Below, one piece after another: positions 1 through 8,397 of a DNA stretch of 64,000 nt (its first letter is position 1; each line of letters begins with the position of its first letter). The stretch spans positions 1-64,000 of the forward strand of contig CAJTFH010000018.1 of assembly GCA_910575545.1 (NCBI GenBank). The letters run 5' to 3'. The notes beneath the pieces were generated by a model. The model was not told the DNA's origin. It worked only from the letters and a program-made list of their open reading frames with translations, and made no database searches. Source of the stretch: Bacteroidales bacterium. GTDB lineage: Bacteria > Bacteroidota > Bacteroidia > Bacteroidales > Muribaculaceae. The position numbers and the translations under genes are program-made.

Positions 1-2
1 CC

Positions 3-44
3 GAGGCCTCCGGAGCGCCTCCCGAACCGTCACTGTTTGACTGA
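3..44 (+). CDS. C-terminal tail of a gene entering from the left edge (partial)
   Basis: In the third forward frame the first bases encode a short tail ending in P-E-P-S-L-F-D followed by TGA. A bidirectional hairpin follows directly, as expected at the end of a gene converging on the M16-like gene. Only 13 residues are visible, so the product cannot be named and the reading could be chance. Confidence 0.3.
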   Translation, partial: EASGAPPEPSLFD

Positions 45-60
45 GGGGGCTTGTAAAGTA

Positions 61-98
61 AAAAAGAAGACTCGAACACCGTAAAATCAGCGTTCGAG
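61..98 (-). terminator. Intrinsic terminator of the M16-like/kdsB transcript
   Basis: The arms CTCGAAC (71-77) and GTTCGAG (92-98) form a 7-bp stem with a 14-nt loop. Read on the minus strand the stem is followed by TCTTCTTTTTT, a clear U-tract. It lies 27 bp beyond the M16-like stop codon and may also serve a convergent gene from the left. Confidence 0.7.
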
Positions 99-124
99 CC
101 ATACTTTATTGCGCTATTTGAGTT

Positions 125-1450
125 TTATCGGACAGCAATATTTTCAATTGGAACACCAGCCAAAGCTGTCAGCCGAGGAGCCTCACGCAGATATTTATTC
201 GTCATCTCCATTGCCGACGCGGCATCGAAACGCTGCAATTCGGCCATCTGACGGGCATAATAGTCCACCGGAAGCTGCATTGAATCGATTTGCTGATGAT
301 AATCCATGATGGTAAACGGCGAATCAAGCAATGCAGTCAACCCTGACATAAGAGTGTGTTTTACCACCTCAAGTTCCGCCTCACCGACAGGTTCAGATGC
401 AAGACGCCTGATTTCATGGTCGATTTCTGCAAGCACATCTTCAGTATGGCTTTTGTCGGTCTGGCACGTTATTGTGACGCGCCCCCCTTCAGGCGAAGCC
501 GACAACGACGCTGAAATGCCATACGTATATCCTTTATCCTCACGTATATTGCTCATCAGTCTGCTACCGAAATAACCTCCGAGCACAAACACCGTAAACC
601 TCAGTTGCTCATAATCAGGATGCAAACGCTCCAACGACGGGATTATCATCCTGACTGCCGTCTGCATGGATTCCGGAGCGACATCCCAACATGAGCGGCT
701 TATGCCATGTCGCGGTTGAGCCACAATTTTTCGGCCGACTGCATCGTCTCCCTCTCCGAACCGGATATGGCCAAACACATCTGCAACATATGCTTCAAGT
801 TCCGGAGTAACCGCACCGGCAAGATAAATCGTGGGCACAACATCCTTAAGCAGACGGCGATGAACCAGCCGCACATCTTCGGCGCTTACCGACAAAATGT
901 CGGAAGGCAATATGACACGCGCCATGGGAGCCGATTCTCCATAAAGCATTTTATTGCCGAGTAAAACTGCTTTGTTGGCCACTTTACGCATATCAATTTC
1001 AAGCGCTGCCGCCTGTTTTGAACGTATCCGGTTGAATGACTCGTCTGGATATGTGGCATCGGTCACTATATCGGCTGCCAAAGGAAAAACCTCACTGGCT
1101 GTATGATTCAGCGAATGCAACGTCAGAAGAGTTGTATGCGGCCCGCTTTCCATGCGCATCCACGCCCCGTTATACTCCAATATCTCGGCAATTTCACCAC
1201 CGTTATACCGCGAAGTCCCCTCCATAACTGTCTGGCAAAGCAGTCTGAGCGTTGCCGGATTGTCAAGGTCTGCATTCCCGGCGCCCCACACTACTGTCAA
1301 ACGGTTAACAGGCTGCTGGCCATGGTTTAAAATCACCAGCTCAACCCCATTGGGAAGATGTTTACGTGTCACCGCCGGCAATTGCATCGCTTGCAGATCG
1401 TTAATGCGGGGGGCAACACTACGGTCAATTTTCTCCATCATAATCAGCAT
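125..1450 (-). CDS. M16-family peptidase-like protein lacking the HxxEH zinc motif
   Basis: This 441-residue protein has the two-lobed M16B (PqqL/mitochondrial processing peptidase-like) layout, with an N-terminal M16 domain and an M16_C-like region around residues 190-370. Where catalytic members carry HxxEH, this protein reads L-L-C-Q-T-V-M-E-G-T, so the zinc ligands and the catalytic Glu are missing. It is probably the non-catalytic partner subunit of an M16 pair. Bacteroidetes often encode active and inactive M16 subunits, but no active partner is in the window. There is no obvious signal peptide. The start overlaps the kdsB stop by 26 bp, suggesting translational coupling; Met at 1438 or 1435 are alternative starts. 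Confidence 0.8.
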   Translation of the reverse strand: MLIMMEKIDRSVAPRINDLQAMQLPAVTRKHLPNGVELVILNHGQQPVNRLTVVWGAGNADLDNPATLRLLCQTVMEGTSRYNGGEIAEILEYNGAWMRMESGPHTTLLTLHSLNHTASEVFPLAADIVTDATYPDESFNRIRSKQAAALEIDMRKVANKAVLLGNKMLYGESAPMARVILPSDILSVSAEDVRLVHRRLLKDVVPTIYLAGAVTPELEAYVADVFGHIRFGEGDDAVGRKIVAQPRHGISRSCWDVAPESMQTAVRMIIPSLERLHPDYEQLRFTVFVLGGYFGSRLMSNIREDKGYTYGISASLSASPEGGRVTITCQTDKSHTEDVLAEIDHEIRRLASEPVGEAELEVVKHTLMSGLTALLDSPFTIMDYHQQIDSMQLPVDYYARQMAELQRFDAASAMEMTNKYLREAPRLTALAGVPIENIAVR

Positions 1451-2204
1451 GATTGTTCAACAGTTCAAGCGCAGCTTCCAGATCGGCAGGTGTATCAATG
1501 CCGATAGTAGGGCAATCAGAAATCCCGACCCTTATCAGATAACCGTTCTGCAGCCAACGCAACTGCTCAAGCGATTCAGAAAGTTCAAGCGACGACTGCG
1601 GTAACCGGGTAATCTGGCGCAAGGTGTCTGCGAGATATGCATACATCCCTATATGGGTATAGAACCTGTTTGCTTCCGGCCATTTTTCACGCTCTACCCC
1701 ACGCACATAAGGTATGACGGAGCGGCTGAACATCAAAGCCCGCATGTCATCTCCAATCACTACTTTCGGAGTATTTGGATTCTCAAGGGCGGCATATCCC
1801 TTGGTGGCTTCAAAAACACGCACAAGCGTGGCAATCTGCGTATCCACCTGGTTGAAACATTCTTTAATCTGCCTTATCTGCATCGGATCAATAAACGGTT
1901 CATCACCTTGGATATTTATAACCACATCAGCATCCGAACCGATATTATCGTAGGCTTCAAGGCAGCGGTCCGTACCGCTGCGATGCGCTACAGATGTCAT
2001 AACAGCCTTCCCCCCAAACTTCTCGACAGCATCGGAGATACGGCGGTCATCCGTTGCCACCCACACCTCGTCAAGCTCTTTAAGCGCCTGGCGATAGACG
2101 CGTTCAATCATCGTCATCCCACCCATCATAGCGAGAGGTTTACCCGGAAAACGAGTCGACGCATAACGCGCAGGGATTATTCCTATGAACTTTAGATTAT
2201 CCAT
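1425..2204 (-). CDS. kdsB: CMP-KDO synthetase (3-deoxy-manno-octulosonate cytidylyltransferase)
   Basis: The cytoplasmic enzyme activates KDO with CTP to give CMP-KDO for the inner core of lipopolysaccharide. The 259 residues match the family length (about 250). The N-terminal nucleotide-binding motif I-P-A-R-Y-A-S-T-R-F-P-G-K-P-L, the central N-I-Q-G-D-E-P-F motif and A-H-R-S-G-T-D-R are all intact, so an active enzyme is expected. It lies 32 bp downstream of the ThiE-like gene and overlaps the M16-like gene, all on the minus strand, suggesting one transcript. The pairing with M16 looks positional rather than functional. Confidence 0.95.
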   Translation of the reverse strand: MDNLKFIGIIPARYASTRFPGKPLAMMGGMTMIERVYRQALKELDEVWVATDDRRISDAVEKFGGKAVMTSVAHRSGTDRCLEAYDNIGSDADVVINIQGDEPFIDPMQIRQIKECFNQVDTQIATLVRVFEATKGYAALENPNTPKVVIGDDMRALMFSRSVIPYVRGVEREKWPEANRFYTHIGMYAYLADTLRQITRLPQSSLELSESLEQLRWLQNGYLIRVGISDCPTIGIDTPADLEAALELLNNHADYDGEN

Positions 2205-2236
2205 TATGATTATTCATTGAAAACAAAACAGATGAG

Positions 2237-2842
2237 TCAATCATGAATCAAAACCTCCAAAATGGCACGGGTCGCTGCCACAGGATCCTCAGCATCGGCT
2301 ATCGCCCCTGACACGGCTACTCCGGCGCAACCCGCATCTAACAGATTTTTCATCTCTCCTACCGGGAAATCCCCCATTGCAACAAGATGGAAATCAATGG
2401 CATTGTTGCGCATCAACACTGAGATTCCAGAATAAAACGACGCCGGGGAAAGAGTTTCATCCGGAACAGGCACTGCCACATAATCAACATCAAGCCCTTT
2501 AAGAGCCGCAACATCTTCAAAGCTGCGGCATAACGCTCCAACAACGGCATGAGCACCCAGGCGCTCACGGGCTTCAGCCACAGTCTCACGGGAACCATCA
2601 CGCAGAAAAACCCCATGCACCTTCAACTCGTCGACAAGATCCACATCATTTTCAATAATCATGAATGCTTCATTTTCCGAACAAAGCGCCACGAGACTAT
2701 GAGCCACATCCCTGAGAACTCCTTCATTATGTTCCACACTCACTGCAGAGAGCTGTATCCATCGGCATCCTCCTTCCACGGCCATCCGCGCTTCCTCAGC
2801 CACAGAATAACGGTCTGATATTTTTGTAATAAACTGCAACAT
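2237..2842 (-). CDS. Degenerate thiamine-phosphate synthase (ThiE/TenI) family protein
   Basis: This is a 201-residue (beta/alpha)8 protein of the ThiE/TenI superfamily, recognisable by G-G-C-R-W-I-Q-L near residue 25, I-I-E-N-D near residue 63 and a C-terminal G-C-A-G-V-A-V-S-G-A-I phosphate-binding segment. Several ThiE signatures are altered: the Arg of VQLR is Ser, the HLGQ-like segment is F-L-R-D, and the GPvfxTxTK loop reads V-P-V-P-D-E-T-L-S-P. It may therefore not make thiamine phosphate and could be a TenI-like paralogue. No TPP riboswitch or other thi gene is nearby. It is probably the first gene of the ThiE-like/kdsB/M16 transcript. Confidence 0.7.
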   Translation of the reverse strand: MLQFITKISDRYSVAEEARMAVEGGCRWIQLSAVSVEHNEGVLRDVAHSLVALCSENEAFMIIENDVDLVDELKVHGVFLRDGSRETVAEARERLGAHAVVGALCRSFEDVAALKGLDVDYVAVPVPDETLSPASFYSGISVLMRNNAIDFHLVAMGDFPVGEMKNLLDAGCAGVAVSGAIADAEDPVAATRAILEVLIHD

Positions 2843-2985
2843 ATCTTAAACTTATCATTCGTGTTTCTATCCACATCCTATGCAGATGCATCCAAATACG
2901 TTTTATCCACCACAAAGATAACAATTCTAATCAGAAAATCCCGAAAACCGCATAGCATACCTCCACACAACTTTCTGCCCAAAAG

Positions 2986-3017
2986 TTTGTTTAATTAATG
3001 AAAAAGTTCTACTTTTG
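2986..3017 (+). promoter_or_regulatory. Bacteroidetes-type promoter of rho
   Basis: TTTG at 2986-2989 and TACTTTTG at 3010-3017 are separated by 20 bp, an exact match to the -33/-7 consensus of the Bacteroidetes housekeeping sigma factor. Transcription would start near 3024, leaving a leader of about 265 nt before rho. Confidence 0.75.
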
Positions 3018-3287
3018 CAACAAGTTTCAACGCCCTTTCAATCCGAATCGGGTCAATCTCCCCCCTCAGCAACATTCAACATAAACGGCTTCTGCCGTCG
3101 CTCCCTCCACTATCCCCCCTCCATACAATTTCAAAGTCTATTTTACAGTCCTGACTGATAGCGGCAACTCATCACAACCATTATGCTTATGGCTGCATAC
3201 ACTGATGGTTAGTGGCGTCATTTTGACGGCACAAAATATTCTAAAGATTATTCTCAAAAACACTATATAATTCCCGAAAAACGATTT
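3018..3287 (+). other. Long 5' leader of rho
   Basis: About 265 nt of apparently untranslated leader separate the predicted start site from the rho ATG. It is C-rich and G-poor around 3050-3130, the composition favoured by Rho utilisation sites, and contains a small hairpin (GTGGCGTC/GACGGCAC, one mismatch, about 3212-3233). Autogenous attenuation by Rho is known in other bacteria; here it is inference from composition only. No reading frame is visible in it. Confidence 0.4.
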
Positions 3288-5468
3288 ATGTATAATATCT
3301 CGGAATTGCAATCAATGACCGACGACGGCCTCAAGAATGTGGCCGAAGAAATGGGTCTTAAACGTATAAACCCCGCAAAACGCGAAGAACTAATCTACCG
3401 GATTCTCGATGAACAAGCCATAGCCTTGTCAGCCAATGCTCCGGAAGAAACACCACGCAGACGCGGGCGTAAACCTAAAAACACCGCTCCGCAACAGGCA
3501 AACAACGCCAACGACAAGTCTCAACCTGCCGAAAGCCAACCTGCACAGAAAAAGCGCGGACGCAAACCAATGAACAAGCAGCAAGCCCAGCCGGAAACAT
3601 CTCAACCTGAATCCGACATGGTTGAAATGATGGCTGCCGAACCCGACATGATTGAACCCGTTCCGGCCGAATCAGACGACAGCGCCAACTATCAGGCTCC
3701 ACGCCGGCGCGGGCGCAAACCAAAAAACATGCAGCAGCCTAAACCTCAGGGCAACATTGCTGCCGCTGAAAATCATGCCGACACATCGTCAAACGCAACA
3801 GATAACATCTCAGAAGGAGATATTCCGGTAAGTAACAACATGGAGCAGCCCTCAGCTGAACCGGAAACAAATGCCGAAAAGCTGCTGACATCAGGCCCCC
3901 GGTCAAATAATCTTGAAACTGTATCCGGCGACAATTCCGAGGCCAACCCTGAGGAACAAACAAGTCAGGAGCCTCAGATGCAAAACGATTACCGCCAGTT
4001 CCAACAACGCAAGGCTTTCACTCCCCGCGCAGGCAATCAGCCTGTAGCAGAAAACAATGGCGATGAACCCGCCGACAACCGACAGCAACAGCGGCAAAAC
4101 GGGCCAAGAGTATTTGGCCGCAAGGTCGATGAATCATTCGGAGCATTCTTCCCTCATGCCGCAGGTAAAAGCTTCACCCCCCGCTCACAGCGTGAGCGCG
4201 AAGAAGCTGCCGTGGCCGCTGCCACGGCTCCGATTATAATCCGTGAGCCGCAAGCCGACAAGCAGCTTCCCGAACCCAAAGGGAAAAAAGCCAAAAAGAA
4301 AAACCAGCAGCAACAGAAACAAAACGCACCTGCAATCCCGACCTTCAATTTCAGCGGATTGCTTGAAACTGAAGGTGTGCTCGAAATAATGCCTGAAGGC
4401 TATGGGTTCCTACGTTCAAGCGACTTCAACTACCTCGCTTCACCCGACGACATCTATGTGACCCAGGCTCAGATTAAAAACTACGGACTCAAAGCCGGCG
4501 ACGTTGTGGAGTGCACAATCAATCCTCCGCGAGAAGGTGAGAAATACTTCCCTATGGAACGGGCATTGATGATTAACGGTCGCCAGCCTGAATTTGTACG
4601 CGACCGTGTGCCTTTCGAGCATCTAACCCCATTGTTCCCCGATGAAAAATTCAACCTCACAGGCGGCCGCACCTGCAACCTGTCAACCCGCGTGGTAGAC
4701 ATGTTCTCACCAATTGGTAAAGGGCAGCGCGCACTGATTGTAGCTCCACCCAAAACCGGTAAGACAATATTGCTGAAAGATATCGCCAATGCAATTGCCG
4801 AGAACCATCCCGAGGTCTACATCATGATTCTTCTTATCGATGAACGCCCTGAAGAGGTAACCGACATGAGCCGCAGCGTGAATGCCGAGGTAATAGCATC
4901 CACATTCGACGAACCTGCCGACCGGCACGTGAAAATCGCAGGAATCGTGCTTGAAAAAGCAAAACGTATGGTAGAATGCGGCCACGATGTAGTGATTCTG
5001 CTTGATTCGATAACCCGTCTGGCCCGTGCATACAACACCGCGCAACCAGCCTCTGGAAAAATCCTGTCTGGCGGTGTCGATGCCAATGCCCTCCAGAAGC
5101 CCAAACGTTTCTTCGGCGCAGCCCGCAACATCGAGGGTGGCGGCTCGCTGACAATAATCGCAACCGCCCTCACCGAGACCTCCTCGAAAATGGATGAAGT
5201 CATATTCGAAGAATTCAAAGGCACAGGCAACATGGAACTACAGCTCGACCGCAAACTGTCGAACAAACGTATCTTCCCGGCTGTCGATATCATGGCATCA
5301 TCCACACGCCGCGACGACCTGCTGCTGCGCGAGGAAACCCTCAACCGCATGTGGATTCTGCGCCGTTTCCTTTCCGACCGAAATTCAATCGAAGCAATGG
5401 AATTCATCAAAGACCGCATGGAGCGCACATCCGATAACGACGAACTGCTCCGCACCATGGGCGATTGA
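3288..5468 (+). CDS. rho: Transcription termination factor Rho with a ~300-residue disordered insert
   Basis: Rho is the hexameric RNA helicase/ATPase that terminates untranslated transcripts. The 726 residues far exceed the ~420 of E. coli Rho. A Rho_N/SAP-like domain covers residues 5-43. A low-complexity Q/N/P/E-rich insert spans about 45-350 with three AT-hook-like blocks, R-R-R-G-R-K-P-K-N twice and K-K-R-G-R-K-P-M-N once. The cold-shock RNA-binding domain starts near 362 (P-E-G-Y-G-F-L-R), Walker A (P-P-K-T-G-K-T) is near 487, Walker B (V-V-I-L-L-D) near 567 and the Q/R-loop after S-G-G-V-D-A-N-A-L. All catalytic motifs are intact. Similar inserts in Bacteroides Rho have been linked to condensate formation. 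Confidence 0.96.
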   Translation: MYNISELQSMTDDGLKNVAEEMGLKRINPAKREELIYRILDEQAIALSANAPEETPRRRGRKPKNTAPQQANNANDKSQPAESQPAQKKRGRKPMNKQQAQPETSQPESDMVEMMAAEPDMIEPVPAESDDSANYQAPRRRGRKPKNMQQPKPQGNIAAAENHADTSSNATDNISEGDIPVSNNMEQPSAEPETNAEKLLTSGPRSNNLETVSGDNSEANPEEQTSQEPQMQNDYRQFQQRKAFTPRAGNQPVAENNGDEPADNRQQQRQNGPRVFGRKVDESFGAFFPHAAGKSFTPRSQREREEAAVAAATAPIIIREPQADKQLPEPKGKKAKKKNQQQQKQNAPAIPTFNFSGLLETEGVLEIMPEGYGFLRSSDFNYLASPDDIYVTQAQIKNYGLKAGDVVECTINPPREGEKYFPMERALMINGRQPEFVRDRVPFEHLTPLFPDEKFNLTGGRTCNLSTRVVDMFSPIGKGQRALIVAPPKTGKTILLKDIANAIAENHPEVYIMILLIDERPEEVTDMSRSVNAEVIASTFDEPADRHVKIAGIVLEKAKRMVECGHDVVILLDSITRLARAYNTAQPASGKILSGGVDANALQKPKRFFGAARNIEGGGSLTIIATALTETSSKMDEVIFEEFKGTGNMELQLDRKLSNKRIFPAVDIMASSTRRDDLLLREETLNRMWILRRFLSDRNSIEAMEFIKDRMERTSDNDELLRTMGD

Positions 5469-5511
5469 TTCACTCTCTACCACCATTGCACCACACACCA
5501 ATAAACACATA

Positions 5512-5537
5512 GAGACGGGGCAAACCCCGTCTCTTGT
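5512..5537 (+). terminator. Intrinsic terminator after rho
   Basis: A perfect 9-bp stem (GAGACGGGG at 5512-5520, CCCCGTCTC at 5525-5533) with a CAAA loop is followed by TTGT. It lies between the convergent rho and SGNH hydrolase genes and could serve both directions. Confidence 0.8.
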
Positions 5538-5580
5538 CATATACCCATATACTACACCGAATTAATTCTTATTTCTTACT

Positions 5581-6264
5581 TCATCTACCCAACGCATCCA
5601 GCACCACACGCTCCATCACATCATAGCCGGGAGCAGTCGGATGAACCCCGTCGTCAGTATAAATCGGATTCAAAGCCCCGATTTCATCAAGAGCCATCGG
5701 TGTGTAATAATCCACAAACGTAATGCCGTTGGCATTGGCATACTGCCGCAGACGTTTGTTAAGGCTCTTTATTTTCTGTGGGGCATCAGTTATCTCCGGA
5801 CGCCACCCGAAAACCATGGCAGGAAGCACCGTCGACAAAACCGGGCGGATGCCATTGGCTTTCGCAAGCTCTACCATCGACACTATGTTGCCAAACGTGC
5901 GGTCTTCATTGTAGGCATGGTTATTCTCGGCAACATCATTCGTACCGGCATTGATGACAACAACCTCCGGACGCATATTTATAACATCATCACGGAAACG
6001 GAGCAGGAATTGATAAGAAGTCTGACCGCTGATGCCTCGCGGCACAAAGCCGTGTTTTTTGAAAAATTCAGGATGGATGCGTGCCCAATTCTCAGTAATT
6101 GAATTACCCAGGAAAACTACATTGCGCTCCTTTGCAGGCAATTGCAACACCTCGGCATTCTGCGCCTCATAACGGCCGAAATTAGCCCAATCATCCCCTG
6201 CGGCAACCATCGCCAAACATACCGACAGAGCCGCACACGCCAAAATTGATTTCTTAAATCCCAT
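5581..6264 (-). CDS. Secreted SGNH/GDSL-family esterase, probable pectin/rhamnogalacturonan acetylesterase
   Basis: The 227-residue protein has an N-terminal signal peptide (M-G-F-K-K followed by a hydrophobic stretch ending near A-A-G). SGNH blocks are in order: block I G-N-S-I-T-E-N-W with the nucleophile Ser near 53, block II G-I-S-G-Q-T-S, block III G-T-N-D-V with the oxyanion Asn, and block V D-G-V-H-P with the catalytic Asp and His. All four catalytic positions are present. Neighbours include a GH105 unsaturated rhamnogalacturonyl hydrolase in the same direction, so removal of acetyl groups from rhamnogalacturonan oligosaccharides is the likely role. The substrate is inferred from context only. 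Confidence 0.85.
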   Translation of the reverse strand: MGFKKSILACAALSVCLAMVAAGDDWANFGRYEAQNAEVLQLPAKERNVVFLGNSITENWARIHPEFFKKHGFVPRGISGQTSYQFLLRFRDDVINMRPEVVVINAGTNDVAENNHAYNEDRTFGNIVSMVELAKANGIRPVLSTVLPAMVFGWRPEITDAPQKIKSLNKRLRQYANANGITFVDYYTPMALDEIGALNPIYTDDGVHPTAPGYDVMERVVLDALGR

Positions 6265-6285
6265 TATATCATCATTTTAAACAAA

Positions 6286-7184
6286 TTATCTTAATTCCAG
6301 CTTCAATTCCATGCCATTCCGCTTCAGCGTAAGCTCATCGGCACCAAACAAAGCACTCCCCCATGGCGTATGATACCTATATGCGGAGCGCAACTCCAAC
6401 ACCTTGCCATCTACAGTCAACGGCCCATCCCAACCGAAAGTAACCTTGCCCGCCGATGGAGATGCATAACATACATCCTTATCATTAACAACAACCTCAG
6501 AAGCAGCTATTGTTTCCACAAAGTTATCAAAATCCCCATATTTTTCGCGGTCTCCCATCTGGCAAATCCATATGCTACTACGTCCGGAAGCTACCATATC
6601 GCACAATTCCCCTCTGAAATCTTCCATCAGCCGTGTCGGTACAGAGCAATACAATGCCAGATAACCATCATCCTTGCGGGCGAAAGTCCATAAATCACGC
6701 TCCATCACTGTATCCATTTTTTCCACCGGCATATAGGCATGTGTATAATCCGTCTTGTGTGATTCAGGAATAGCATATATACATACTACAATATCTCCAA
6801 TCTGAGCCACACGCGGAAGAACCTCGTTCCCAGCCCAGTAATTAGGTGAATTACGCAGATTTTCCCCTCCGGGATGATTCGTATAGACCACAACATCGTG
6901 CGACAGCGACGCCATCCACGGATGCTGTTGATACCCGGCCTTACCCTTTCTGAAATCAAGCGGGATTCTAAAGGTTTCCCGACGCCATGTCTGGCCAACT
7001 GCCGGAACACTCCATAGAGCCATGTCGTGTCGCCATGCTCCGAATAATACTCAAGATATTCCCTGCAACGTTGCCCAAAAGCGCCGTCGCCATCATTTCT
7101 TCCGGCATATATCGATGTCGACGACACCATTAACACAAGCAGCATCACTATGCCTAACCTTTTGCAATCCATTGAACCAATCAT
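6286..7184 (-). pseudogene. Frameshifted or internally deleted secreted protein of the pectin cluster
   Basis: Two frames together look like one broken gene. The start at 7184 shares its A with the GH105 stop (TAATG) and encodes a good signal peptide followed by a helical stretch (E-Y-L-E-Y-Y-S-E-H-G-D-T-T-W). This frame then turns into unlikely sequence. From about 7010 a different frame reads a well-ordered beta-rich domain of about 230 residues (Q-T-W-R-R-E-T-F-R-I-P-L to 6286), with a stop codon just upstream in that frame. The second part resembles the C-terminal beta-sandwich of large (over 700 residue) Bacteroidetes proteins near GH105 genes, so a large internal deletion is plausible. 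A sequencing error could explain the shift but not the short total length. The function is unknown. Confidence 0.6.
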
Positions 7185-8323
7185 TATTCCGGCAGTTTTT
7201 CAAGAAATGCGGCAACACACCAAAGCAACGGAGCCTGGCCATGCATATTTCCGGGAAGAGTACGGCGGTTAATATAAAAATCATGGTCGGTCGAGCGGTT
7301 TGTGCCTTCACAAACTCCCGCTATATCTCCTGATTCATCTATCTGGGCCACAAGCGCAGGCCAAGCCTTACGAACAACAGGTTCGTATTCAGACGCATCA
7401 AGCCAACCACGGCGCACTCCCGACACCAGGGCATACACAAACATCGCCGAGCCTGAAGTCTCGCTCCAGACCTGCGGTTCATCAATCAACTGGGCCCATA
7501 ATCCATCTGCCTTCTGATAGCGCATTAAAGTCGACATCATTTTGCGGTACGCTTCCATTATGCGCCCACGGTCGGCATTGTCATCAGGCAAGCAAGAAAG
7601 CAGTTCTGTCATTCCGGCCGCCATCCATCCGTTGCCGCGCCCCCAATGGAACGGCGCATCCGGCGCATGATAAAACAACCCGTTTGGACGTTGTATCTTA
7701 CCAAGGTAGCGAACCATCTGCCGGGCGGCACGGTCGATATATTCCCTATCACCTGTTGCTTTGTAGGCCTGCGTCTGGATAGCCGAAACCATATACATAT
7801 CATCAATCCAATAACGGGTCTGCCACGACAACCCCTCATCCAACAATTCCTTCAGACGCTCGGCCTCCGCCCCCTTTTTCCCATCCGGCATCATCCACTG
7901 GGCGTCGGCATACCACCGCCCCATCTCACCGTAGATTTCATTACCCGTATGGATATACAACTGCAAAGGCACTGTTCCGAAAACTGTATGGTCTACATGG
8001 TCGGGCTTTGGTTGCAGATGGCGCTCCCTTCCGAAAATGGGGAGCATACGCACTTCGAGCTGTCTCACCAAAGCGGTGTCGGCTGTCACTCCGGCAAATT
8101 TCAAAGCGCCGAACCATGCACACGTCTCAGGATATGTGATTTCCCGCGTAGGAGCCGGATTGGCATCAAAATTAGGATGCGGCACCTCCACAAACCTCTT
8201 TGCAACTTTTCTACCCACCGTCAATGGATTGGTAACGGATGTCCATCCTTCTGTGATATCGGCATTGACTACCACCGGAAACACAATCCCGGCAATTAAA
8301 GAGCATAATATTTTACGTTTCAT
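7184..8323 (-). CDS. GH105 unsaturated rhamnogalacturonyl hydrolase (YteR-like), exported
   Basis: The enzyme would hydrate and release 4,5-unsaturated galacturonate from the non-reducing end of rhamnogalacturonan fragments made by lyases. The 379-residue protein starts with a signal peptide (M-K-R-K, hydrophobic core, cleavage near V-N-A-D). The (alpha/alpha)6 barrel shows the GH105/GH88 hallmarks: Y-W-I-D-D-M-Y-M with candidate catalytic Asp174/175, and H-W-G-R-G-N-G-W near 226-233. It is the first gene of a set with the broken gene (1-bp overlap) and the SGNH esterase. Its product would feed the KduI/KduD/KdgK/KdgA pathway at 15-22 kb. Confidence 0.9.
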   Translation of the reverse strand: MKRKILCSLIAGIVFPVVVNADITEGWTSVTNPLTVGRKVAKRFVEVPHPNFDANPAPTREITYPETCAWFGALKFAGVTADTALVRQLEVRMLPIFGRERHLQPKPDHVDHTVFGTVPLQLYIHTGNEIYGEMGRWYADAQWMMPDGKKGAEAERLKELLDEGLSWQTRYWIDDMYMVSAIQTQAYKATGDREYIDRAARQMVRYLGKIQRPNGLFYHAPDAPFHWGRGNGWMAAGMTELLSCLPDDNADRGRIMEAYRKMMSTLMRYQKADGLWAQLIDEPQVWSETSGSAMFVYALVSGVRRGWLDASEYEPVVRKAWPALVAQIDESGDIAGVCEGTNRSTDHDFYINRRTLPGNMHGQAPLLWCVAAFLEKLPE

Positions 8324-8345
8324 GGTCTTGAAATCTGTTTTTATG

Positions 8346-8353
8346 CAAATTTA
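8346..8353 (-). promoter_or_regulatory. -7 element of the GH105 promoter
   Basis: On the minus strand TAAATTTG matches TAnnTTTG. The predicted start near 8339 would give a very short leader to the ATG at 8323. No good -33 TTTG is present, which fits an activated promoter, possibly under the adjacent AraC regulator. Confidence 0.5.
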
Positions 8354-8397
8354 GCCTCAGACAGGCAGATTCCAAGTATATTTTTATGCCAATAAAG

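Noticed and set aside
1653-2195. Long plus-strand frame opposite kdsB (180 codons)
   Set aside because: It is antisense to a clear kdsB gene and has no family features; a codon-bias shadow.
4817-5473. Minus-strand frame of 218 codons opposite rho
   Set aside because: It is Ser/Arg-rich antisense of the conserved Rho ATPase core, without homology.
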